64,000 nt of DNA from Isoetes taiwanensis (taxonomy: Eukaryota; Streptophyta; Lycopodiopsida; Isoetales; Isoetaceae), in assembly GCA_021234155.1 (NCBI GenBank), contig JAJEKV010000084.1, positions 680,001-744,000 on the forward strand, given 5' to 3'. A program made the translations under genes and the position numbers. Under the pieces are notes generated by a model. That model was not told the origin of the DNA. It ran no database searches and saw only the letters and a list, made by a program, of their open reading frames with translations. Positions 34,661 to 43,560 of this stretch are shown here, one piece after another (position 1 is the stretch's first letter; the number at the start of each line of letters is the position of its first letter).

Positions 34661-34795
34661 ACAATCACTTTTTGTTCTCAGATGCACATTTCAGCCCTAA
34701 AATCTGTGGATTCTTAAACTTAAATATGTAGAAAACATATCTCTGACTTACAGTTCCTTCTCTGGCGGATGATTTTGTAGATTTCTTGGCTAGTT

Positions 34796-34862
34796 TGTAC
34801 TTTGCGGCCCCCGTCCCGGTGAAGGCGACGGCCTGCACCAGGTTAATAAGACAAAACAGCCG
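34796..34862. repeat. Inverted partner of 38496-38566
   Basis: TGTACTTTGCG, GTCCCGGTGAAGGCGACGGC and CAGGTTAATAAGACAAAA match the reverse complement of 38496-38566, separated by the copia element. Either an older TIR pair interrupted by the copia insertion or two copies of a dispersed repeat. Confidence 0.6.
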
Positions 34863-35113
34863 AAGAAAAAACACTGCTCTTTTGTCGCGACATGAAATAC
34901 ACCCACCTCCCCATCTGTCACATTCCCAATTCCACTCAGGATCCATTGCAAGTCTTATTAACGTTCAAGTCTCAGGATTTATAATAAGAGAAGGGAGTGT
35001 TAGAAATATGAGACACACACAATTTTTCCCACAAGACAAGACAAAATTTTATTCATATGAGATACATATTTATCCATCAATATGAGCCACTATTGGACTA
35101 GTGCCACAATAGG

Positions 35114-35731
35114 AAGGAAGGAAGGAAGGTACTTTTATCGTCCACAGAGACCAATCGGTCTATGGGACCCAATACAAAAACGCAGCAAGCGGATTACTGC
35201 CCGGATTAAAAAACCCCCGCCCCGAAGGGTTTTCGAGGGAAAAACCGTGGCAGCAATCAGCCTGCTGACAAACTGTCCTAACATATAAAATGCAGAAACA
35301 CCCAAATATATACAGTCATGCACCACACCCGTAGTGCCTAATCAGCGGGCAGCCAGGCGGGGGCAAAGGTGACCTCGCAAGTCCAGTACCTCCTGAATGT
35401 ACGACCCCAGGGCACGTACTGACGGTGTGTTCATCAGCAAATGCAAGGGCAAGTCCGGCCGTACTAAGGGAGCGTATCTGGCCCGGATCTGACTGAACGC
35501 TGGGCAACTCTGGAAAGTGTGAGACTCATCCTCAATGGCACCCGTTTGACAGCACTGACAGAGCCTGTCCTGGCGGGGCTCCCCAATCCACCTGCCCGTC
35601 TCGATGCGAAGATGGTGGGCACCTGTGCGAATGGAGGCAATGAGTCTGCGCTTTTTCAGGGGAAGCTGGGAACGCAGGTAGAGCTGTGGGCCCCGGGCTA
35701 ACACGGGGTTGATGTGCTCCTTGTAATGGGG
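35114..35731 (-). mobile_element. 5'-truncated LINE inside the copia 3' LTR
   Basis: The LTR reads ...CACAATAGG up to 35113 and resumes CAAGAGTGC at 35732. The insert encodes the end of a LINE ORF2 (35342 to about 35730): RRLIASIRTGAHHLRIETGR, then R.C.CC..G.IEDESH.F..CP, the Cys/His motif typical of plant LINE ORF2 C-termini. Its 3' UTR contains a stem-loop (AAAACCCTTCGGGGCGGGGG) and ends in a (TTCC)n tail instead of poly(A). Any target duplication is very short. Confidence 0.9.
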
Positions 35732-35967
35732 CAAGAGTGCTATATGTGACATACGTGCCATACATGGCAAAAGGTAAAGGTGCACGTCTCCTATAGAAAG
35801 GAGATTCCAAACACCCTCCCTGCAACTTTAGCCTTTTGAACAAAATAATTGTATCTCATATTTAAAGATGCCTCCAACCATCCCTCCCTGCATCTTTAAT
35901 CTAGTGCTTGGATCAAAAAAACCTTTTGTGGGTTAAAAGGAAAAAACCCAAGCACTTTCAGAACAAC

Positions 35968-36348
35968 TCAAGTAACAACAAAAGATTCAACAATTCCAAG
36001 AGCTGCTTTGCACATCTCTTGCTTCTGAAGTCCTAATGCTTTGGTGAAGATGTCAGCAACCATTGCTGACGTTGGACAATATTTAAGCATAATAGTCTTC
36101 TTTCGTACTTCCAATTTGATATAATGATAATGTAGCTCAATATGTTTAGATCTAGAATGAAAAACCTCATCCTTTGTTAATGCAATTGTACTTTGATTAT
36201 CACATATGAGTAGAGTAGGCCCCACCTGAGTCTGATGAAAACAATCCATCAACCGTCGCAACCAAACCAATTCTCTCTCGGCAATTGATGCGAAGAACAT
36301 ACTCGCTTCCGTAGTGGAAACAGAAACACATCGTTGCTTTTTGCTCAT
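35968..36348 (-). pseudogene. Copia RNase H domain
   Basis: A 126-residue frame with the canonical copia RNase H blocks: SKKQRCVSVSTTEASM, ERELVWLRRL, LLICDNQSTIALTKDEVFHS and KHIELHYHYIK, with ADIFTKAL near the end. This domain removes RNA from RNA-DNA hybrids during reverse transcription. It follows the broken RT region in the expected order, with the C-terminus about 155 bp from the 3' LTR. Confidence 0.95.
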
Positions 36349-36399
36349 CCAAGAAACTAAGGATTTCCCAACAAAAAAGCAACTCCCACTAGTAGAACG

Positions 36400-37877
36400 A
36401 AAAGTGTCAGGACAACCACCCCAATCAGCCTAGCAAAGTCAATACATCAACATCATTCTGCTTTATGTACAATAAACCACAAGTAGAAGTGCCTTTCAAG
36501 TATCTCAAAACCCTTTTAGCAGCAATCCAATGAACCTGTCCAGAATTAGTCATGAATTGACCAAGAGTATTAGCAAAGATAACTAATATCGTATGCGAAA
36601 GTGGCATTGGCCAAATACATCAACGCACCAACCAAACTAGCATAAGGACATTTTTTCATTTGCAATCTTTCTTCATCAGTGCAAGGACTTTGTTTTTGAG
36701 AAAGTTTGGAGTATCTGGAACTAACAACAAGAGGAGTACTTTGTGATTTTGCTTCAAGGAGGCCAAACTTTTCAATGTGCAGAGATGTATGTGGATTGAG
36801 AAAGATGTAACAAACCCTTTGATCTGTCACGTTGCACTTGAATACCCAAACATGAGTGAATTTCACCCAAGTCAACCGTCTCAAAGGAAGGAAGGAAGGA
36901 AGTTTATTTTAACGTCCACGGAGGCCAGAGGCCTATGAGAAGGAAGGCTGCAGATAAGAGAGCTTTCACTTTATGTAAGTATGGAAAATCATTGCAAACA
37001 AAGATCGTATCATCAACATATAGAGCAATGAAAACATAAGAGGACCCTTCTTGCTTGAAGTAAATGTTCAAATCAGCCACACTAGGAAGGAATCCAGCAG
37101 AAAGCAAGAAGGTGTTAATCTTTATGAACCATGCTCGGGAAGCTTGCTTCAAACCATAAAGAGCTTTTCTCAATCTACACACCAAGTGTTCTTGTCCAGA
37201 CACAACAAATCCAGGATGTAAATCTCTTCACTCAAATCACCATTCAAGAAGGCTGTCTTTACATCCATTTGATGTATATGAAGATCATGCTGCACTGCAA
37301 AGGCTAACAACACTCGCAAACTTGTAAGACGTACAAAAGGTTTCCTCATAATCTACACCTTCAACTTGTGAGAAACCTTTGACAACAAGGCGAGCTTTGA
37401 ATTTATCAAAAGAACCATCAGCTTAACCTTGGTCTTAAAAATCCACTTACATTGAATGGGCTTTCGTGTTGCACGTAATTCCACAAGTTCCCATGTACCT
37501 TTATTGATCAAGAACTCATATTCAGCCTCCATAGCCATTTTCCATGATTCTGCTTGATCTGAACTGAGAGCATCAGCAACAGAAATTGGATCAGCAGTCA
37601 TAGCCAAAGCAGAATAATAATCTAAGATTCGTTGCGTCGGCTTCCAAGCTCGACGTGCAACAATAGCATCATCATGAGGAACCTCATGAATAACTTCATC
37701 ATCATGAGCACCCTCATGAATAATTTCATCAAGACCATCATGATCTTCCTCATCATAATCACCATCATTAGCAAAATCATAAGCAAGTTCAGGAACATCA
37801 AGAGCTTCAGCAGGATCAAAAATCGGATTATGTGCATCAAGGATAGCAGGGGCAATGAGAGGAGTAGTAGGCAGCAT
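36400..37877 (-). pseudogene. Copia reverse transcriptase region, frameshifted
   Basis: The piece 37353-37877 carries an acidic linker and then WKMAMEAEYEFLINKGTWEL and CKWIFKTKV, the start of copia RT. The piece 36904-37203 carries LVCRLRKALYGLKQASRAW and the catalytic YVDD in FIALYVDDTIFVC. The pieces below 36884 carry DLGEIHSCLGIQV-like and YLANATFAYDISY-like blocks. At least two frameshifts and one small LINE insertion (36885-36947) break the frame. Confidence 0.92.
36885..36947 (-). mobile_element. Minimal LINE 3' fragment inside copia RT
   Basis: About 60 bp reading TAGGCCTCTGGCCTCCGTGG on the minus strand, then ACGTTAAAA and a (TTCC)n tail, matching the last bases of the LINE at 35114-35731. 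It splits the RT frame between LLSAAF and ETVDLGEIHS. Confidence 0.8.
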
Positions 37878-37929
37878 AGGAACATCAGTAAAAAGATCAT
37901 CATCTGAAAAAGGGAATTCAGCAAGTATT

Positions 37930-38181
37930 TCACCAGTCAGCTAAAAGCTTGACCCAAGTATCGTATTCAGTTCCACTGGTAGCAAGAACTCCAGCACTAG
38001 TCAATGGTTGTGTTGGAACACGGTTTTTACCCGTGACATAATCAAAAAGCTTGTCACTCTCCAATACCAACTCCATCTTAAGCTTCCTAACAGGGAAGCC
38101 AGATCCAGAAAAGACATAAAGTGTCTTTGTCCCGGAGAGCCCGCGAAAAGTAACAACAGAAGAGCTTGGCTCTGATACCAT
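37930..38181 (-). pseudogene. Copia gag N-terminus
   Basis: The frame opens with an ATG that overlaps the primer binding site and reads MVSEPSSSVVTFRG, later MELVLESDKLFDYVTG and TEYDTWVKLLADW, then a stop. The W..LL..D-like end matches the early part of copia gag. Sequence then jumps to the RT linker, marking a large internal deletion. Confidence 0.75.
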
Positions 38182-38495
38182 GTTAAAAATATGAGACACA
38201 CACAACTTTTCCCACAAGACAAGACAAAATTTTATTCATATGAGATACATATTTATACATCAATATGAGCCAGTATTGGACTAGTGCCACAATAGGCAAG
38301 AGTGCTATATGTGACATACGTGCCATACATGGCAAAAGGTAAAGGTGCACGTCTCCTATAGAAAGGAGATTCCAAACAGGGAGGGGTTGGGGTTGTTGGG
38401 GTTGATTGCGTTGTTGGTGGTTGAATTGTTTAAAAATAACGACCCGGCACCGTCCGTGAGTTTATTTTGTCTTATTTGGACTGTTCAGCTATTTT

Positions 38496-38990
38496 TGTCT
38501 TATTAACCTGGAGCAGGCCGTCGCCTTCACCGGGACAGGGGGAGGGGGGGCGCAAAGTACAAGTCTCCCGATTTCTTCACTCCTATAAAAGTCTTCAGCC
38601 ATTTCCCGGAAGCGCTTTGATCCATGATGCGACAAATTTCCCATGCTTACAGTTTTTCTCATGGCATTGTTTGTCAGTCGAACCCCAAATAAACGAACTC
38701 CTCAATCTGGGCAAGTGCTACAATTGTGCCCATCGTTTCTACAATGCGAGCAGCATCTAGCCATAGCCAAATCCGGCGATGCTTAGCTGGAAAAACAGAG
38801 CAAGAAGAATTTGAATGGAAGGAGAGAAATCTGTGGCCAAATACACAGGTCAGGAGCTTGAATTGAAGCGGGATTCTCTGAAATGTTGGAATTGAAGGAA
38901 AAGTTGAAGGATGAACAGGGCACAGCACGGCTATGGCGGATGTGGCGGAGCCGGAGTAGAAAACCAAGATACGTTTCAAGAAAGCTAAGC
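38496..38990. other. Copia flank with inverted-repeat partner
   Basis: The first 70 bp pair with 34796-34862. The remainder has a 101-codon minus frame (38674-38979) of no recognised family. Confidence 0.4.
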
Positions 38991-39075
38991 AGTATTATTA
39001 GGCCATATTTCAACTGCAAAATCTAGGAGCAGTATTAGGCCATATTTGAACTGCAAAATCTAGGAGGAGTATTTA
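38991..39075. repeat. ~38 bp tandem duplication
   Basis: AGTATTAGGCCATATTT(C/G)AACTGCAAAATCTAGGAG occurs twice in a row. Confidence 0.9.
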
Positions 39076-39113
39076 TGATCAGAGATAAACCATGGACATG
39101 GCTTTAATCGATG

Positions 39114-39148
39114 TGTCAACAGGGCTCCGCGCGGCAGCCCTGTTGACA
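39114..39148. repeat. Perfect 13 bp stem hairpin
   Basis: TGTCAACAGGGCT, loop CCGCGCGGC, AGCCCTGTTGACA. It is followed by two nearby copies of AGCCCA(T/C)TAAATGGG. The loop is itself nearly self-complementary (CCGCGCGG). Confidence 0.9.
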
Positions 39149-39419
39149 CAGCAGTAAAGCCCATTAAATGGGTGCCGCGCGTCGCCCTCTTTTCCACAGC
39201 AGGAAAGCCCACTAAATGGGCTTCCCTATAACGTGGAGGACAGTTAGGTGCTGTTCTGTGCCACGTGTCAGATATCCGACGGCTGGAGCAGAGAATCGCC
39301 ACAAAAAACAATGAGTAATTTTGTTACTATATTTCCCTCGAAATGAATGTCCCCTAAAAATTGCCACGTGGCGGCATAGGGTTGGACGAGAGGACAGAAC
39401 ATCACCTAACTTTACGTAT

Positions 39420-39560
39420 TAAGAAGATGGATATGCATTTTGCAAAATGGTACATATTTAGAGCATTGACTTTTGAATGGGCATTTTGGCCATGCGGAGT
39501 CAAGACTCTATACCGTCCATTTGCAATATAATCTATATTTGACATGCAAAGAATCTGTGA
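39420..39560 (+). repeat. Dispersed repeat (partner 41645-41790)
   Basis: AAGATG.ATATGCATT, TATTTAGAG, GAATGGGCAT and GAGTCAAGA.TCTATA occur in the same order and spacing at 41645-41790, with about 75% identity. Old direct copies 2.2 kb apart; they could be remnants of LTRs. Confidence 0.65.
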
Positions 39561-41517
39561 CACACCTAGGGGGTTGATGGACCAGTTAACGTTTGAGCCT
39601 TAACCATTGGTTAGAAATAATAAATTATAGAAAAGAATAGCAATGGTTGGGGAAACAAGTTGAATACGGTATTGATACTATGGTACCGTAGATATTTAAA
39701 GGAAATAGAGGGAATATCCAAATTGAAATAGCAGAGCTAGGAATAGGAAGATTTTTACTATTAATAGGAAAGGGGGAGGATATTTTTTCTTGTCTTTAGG
39801 TTTATAACGTTATTAAGGAAAACCGTCTTTTGGTGGGTCAAACTTTCAGAAGCTCTGCCTGCGCCTTCAAGCCTAGATACAGAAGAGATCAATCGGAATT
39901 GGTGGGTTAACCGGAGCCAAATCCATGGGAATCTGTGATGGTTTTCCCATCGTTGTTCATGTGCTTGTTCAGGATGTGGATTGATGCCAGCTTTGCGTCT
40001 GTTTCTTATCTAACATCTTGTTGTCTACTCAAAAAGCATGTCCAGAATCGTCTTTAGGGTTTGGAATTCATTATTCATTGCTGAGCCAGCCAGGAAGCGA
40101 TGTCTTGTTGTTTTCCTTTGCTTCTAGATTGCTGCCAAAGCCAGCAAATCAGCAACCTACTCTTTCTTGCACGCTCTATCCGGACCTAATCACGAGACAA
40201 AATCAATATCATGGTTGGGTCGTGATTTCTTCCGGTGGTGTATTTCCCTGATGCCATGTGGCACGGCCAATATCAAGGAATGCTAATCGGGTATGAAGAT
40301 TCCGGATTACCTGTTGATCCGGTAAACAGAATTTGTGTTCTTTGCTTTGTTCCGTCCGGCCGCGGTCTGTAGTGAAGAACAACTATTTGTTGTTTTGCTT
40401 CTTATTCTGACCTTGTACAACAGCTGAAGATCGGATATGAAAGGGAAACAGAGATCAAAACCAAATAGGGATTAAAATCATAGCACCATAGCCATCAGCC
40501 GTGAGCTCAAAATCACTCCCCAACCATGATATTGTAAGGGTAAGAAAACCCGATTGATTCATTCGGGCTTGTTCCCGTACTTGGCCGGTCGCCAATCCGA
40601 ATCACTTCCCGATTGTCTTACCCTTATACATTAGACGGCATACATTTATGGAAATGCGGCATGTTCCGCTCCTTCTACTTTTGTTGCTCTTGTTTGCATT
40701 CGACCATGGTTAAATGCTAACTTCGTTTATGCCTTTAAATTCCTTTCCATAAATCGTTCATAGTTAATTTTCGTCCTTTTTGATCTATAAGAATATTGTA
40801 GCTTAGTTGATTAAGGTTTAAAGCTATTATTCTAGAGATCCAGGTTCGAATTCGGCTGAGAAATTTTGCCTAACCTTTCATTTTAACCTATGAAGTCACA
40901 TTGCTCCTCACATATACCGTGTTACCCCTTATAGGATTCTTGCTTGTAAATAATGGTTGTCAAAGTGTTTTCTTTCATTATATTCTTATTGTTTTGATAT
41001 GTTTAAAGTGGAATGGTAATAAGATATGATTTAACTGTTTGAATGAACCTGCCCCTTCGTCGATGCCGGAGGGCTGGAGCGGTTGAGCATCGTGCATACC
41101 AGGTGATTGGTATGTGAACGTACATCTGTGTCATGAGAGCGATTAATGCGTGAGAGCGGCGGGATTGATCATCCCTGGATAACATTAATAACTGTTAAAG
41201 TTGTGTTGTAATGCTGTGTTTCTTTCCAGTTTATCTAGACCCAGGTAACGGTGGCCCACTTAGTCCTTTTCCTGGACTAACCCCCCCACCACTTCTTTCT
41301 CATTTCTTACAGATTAATCTGGTAGCTACGTGACTGTTGAGCGAGGGGAGCACGAGTGATAGTAGAGATGCTGTCTTGCGTAGATTCCTACGTAGTTTCA
41401 ATTGTAACCTTGAGTTTATGAATTTTATTAATGAAAGATATTTATTATTCGAGTTCCATTACTCTCTCTTGTTTGATCTCAAGTGCTTAACGCTCTAGGA
41501 GCGTTTCAGACTCAAAC
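39561..41517. other. Non-coding stretch with a tRNA-like promoter
   Basis: No gene seen. Near 40800-40860 a sequence resembles a tRNA-derived SINE head: TAGCTTAGTTGATTAAGG (A-box-like) and, about 35 bp on, GGTTCGAATTC (B-box). The T-arm does not pair properly, so it is not a tRNA gene. Near 40534-40630, TAAGGGTAAG and CTTACCCTTA form a small fold-back. Confidence 0.4.
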
Positions 41518-41640
41518 AGAATATATAGACTCTGGATATGGCTCTATCCTCTATCTAATTTGAAGCAGAATATCTAGACCATGGATATGGCTATTTTCTA
41601 TCTAACTTGAAGGAGAATATATAGACTATGGATATGGGTT
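41518..41640. repeat. ~48 bp tandem repeat, three units
   Basis: AGAATAT(A/C)TAGAC then ATGGATATGG starts at 41518, 41567 and 41614, with TCTATCTAA.TTGAAG linking units. Confidence 0.85.
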
Positions 41641-41872
41641 TAATTGATGGTTACATATTAAAAAGATGAATATGCATTCCACAAAGTGCTATATATTTAG
41701 AGAATCAGCATGTGAATGGGCATGATGCCCATGCCGAGTCAAGATTCTATAGCATCCAAAATACAAATCTCTATATGGCATGCAAAATATGAATTGGCAT
41801 TGTAAATTGGAACGATTCCTAGTTAGCCGCAAAGAATGAATTGGCATATGCTTTAGATAGATGGCGAAGTAG

Positions 41873-42324
41873 CGCTCTAAACACACATGTACTTTCAATA
41901 CGATATGCCACATCACAAAGACACTCGACAGAGACAGAGGCCTCGTTAAAAATGCTAGGGTCATCATAACCTCATTACATAACAGATTCGTCCAAGTAAA
42001 ATTACTCACAGGAGACCCACAACAAAGAGACAACATCCACCCCATATCACGTGTTGACTTCTTCAGTCAGCCAGAAAAATGGCCATGGACAATCCACCGA
42101 CGCCAACTCCCACTACGGCCTGCGTATTCAACAACGTTCAACAGCTGCCTAGGGCTCACACTCGACAAGATTGTGATTGACTTGCGTAGTGAAGTCTTCG
42201 CACATGGGCAACTTTACATAGCATTCACCCGCATAAGAAAAAGAGAAGATATCTTAATTCTCCTAGATCAAGACAATAAGACAAAGACTACAACCAACGT
42301 CATCTACAAGGAACTCCTCCCATG
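41873..42324 (+). pseudogene. Helitron Pif1-type helicase, C-terminal fragment
   Basis: An ATG-less open frame ending at TGA 42324 reads, in order, RGLVKNARVIITSL, IHPISRVDFF, WTIHRRQLPLRPAY, GLTLDKIVIDLR, VFAHGQLYIAFTRIRKREDI and TNVIYKELLP. These are the late motifs of Helitron helicases, including the Q-G-x-T-L block (here with Cys-Leu for Gln) and the F.HGQLY.A.(S/T)R motif, which unwind DNA during rolling-circle transposition. Upstream helicase and Rep domains are not found; a stop lies at 41870-41872. About 185 bp downstream, GCTGGCTTCGCCAACGCTAA is hairpin-like and ends in CTAA, a possible element end. Confidence 0.9.
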
Positions 42325-42599
42325 ACTAAGGTGCGTAACTCTCCCTCCAAAAAAAAAAGAAAAAAGAAAAAAAAAACATTCATTCACCTCAATGCCGACG
42401 ATGTAGATGGAGCACCAGTCGCGCTATGTATACATCCCTACTATTCTATCATTGGACACAACGTGCTTACACACATACCACAACAAAAACGCTGGCTTCG
42501 CCAACGCTAAATTCTTGTACTATGTAGGGCTTGTATGAAGTTGAGTCTATATGTTTTGAGAATTGTATACAGTCGATATATCAGCCAACGTTGTTAGAT

Positions 42600-43070
42600 T
42601 GCCTAAGATAGCCCCAAGATTCTTAAAGATTCTCTAAGATTCTATGTAAATTCTCCTAGATTCTCTAAAATCCTATGAAGATTCCTCTAGTTTCTTTAAG
42701 ATTCCATCAAGATTCCCCTACATTACTAAAGATTTTATGGAGGTTTCCATAGATTCTCTAATATTCTCTTGAGATTTCCCTGACCCCCAAGTTTCTTTGC
42801 AGATCTTGAGAATGAAAATTAGACAGAGAAAGAAGCTTGTCGTTTAGCGGATAAGATAGCTGTGCTTCTGCAAGGTTCTTCTCAATTCTATTGGATTCTA
42901 TAAACATTCACCAAGATCCCATCAAGATTCCCTTCAATTCTCCAAGATTCTATGAAAATAACCCTTAGATTCTCCTAGATTTCCAAAGATTCTCTGAAGA
43001 TTTCCATAGATTCTCCAAGATCCTCTGAAGATTCTCTAAGATCCTCTAAAGATTCTCTAAGAAAATCGAC
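42600..43070. repeat. Degenerate AGATTC-rich array
   Basis: AGATTCT, AGATTCTC and AAGATTCCC words recur every 10-25 bp, the reverse complement of the motif at 27040-27500. An unrelated 60-80 bp patch interrupts it near 42785-42870. Confidence 0.8.
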
Positions 43071-43397
43071 TGGTTGGTCAAACGTTGGGTTAAACTCATG
43101 GCCAAATGCTTGGTCAATGACCCTAGTCAACTTGGATCAAACTCCCCAGTCAATCTCACTGAGGTTTATGATAGACTAGTTTTGATAAGATGAAATACCC
43201 TAAACCCTAAGATAGGAACATGCTCGGTTAGTTGTGCCCCATCAGGCCTTGCATGAGCTACTGAGCACGGCCTCTGTAGGCTTGTTGGGATCGTACCTCC
43301 GGGAGGTAATGGATACGCGGACTCAGTTATGCCCCCCTGTCCGACATTAACCTCAGTTGTACTTGTGATTATGTATATAACTGTGCAGTATGTCAGC

Positions 43398-43560
43398 ATC
43401 CTTATTGCTACTAAGGTTTTTCCCCCGAAAACCCTTCGGGGCGGGGGGGTTTTTTAATCCTGGTAGTAATACGCCTGCTGCTCTCTCTTTGTACTTGGGT
43501 CCCATAGGCCAGTTGGTCTCCGTGGACGATAAAATCATATTCTATTCTATTCTATCATAT
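43398..43560 (+). mobile_element. LINE 3' end fragment
   Basis: GGTTTTTCCCCCGAAAACCC then TTCGGGGCGGGG matches the 3' UTR of the LINE at 35114-35731 on the other strand, continuing through GGGTCCCATAGGCCAGTTGG to CGTGGACGATAAAA. It ends in a (TATTC)n-like tail, so each copy of this family carries a different simple-repeat tail. Severely 5'-truncated. Confidence 0.85.

Larger units (their letters stand above)
34998..38378 (-). mobile_element. Ty1-copia retrotransposon, internally deleted, with nested LINE
   Basis: The 5' LTR (38181-38378, 198 bp) and 3' LTR (34998-35813) are about 97% identical apart from an inserted LINE in the latter; both run TG...CA. GGGAG flanks the element on both sides (34993-34997 and 38379-38383), a 5 bp target duplication. 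A primer site complementary to initiator tRNA-Met (TGGTATCAGAGC on the minus strand) abuts the 5' LTR, and a purine tract (GCAGGGAGGG) abuts the 3' LTR. Internally, a gag start is followed directly by the linker before reverse transcriptase, so the CCHC, protease and integrase regions are gone. The copy is not autonomous. Confidence 0.97.

Noticed and set aside
40800-40865. Possible tRNA gene
   Set aside because: A- and B-box-like words are present, but the T-arm and acceptor stem do not pair; at best a SINE head.
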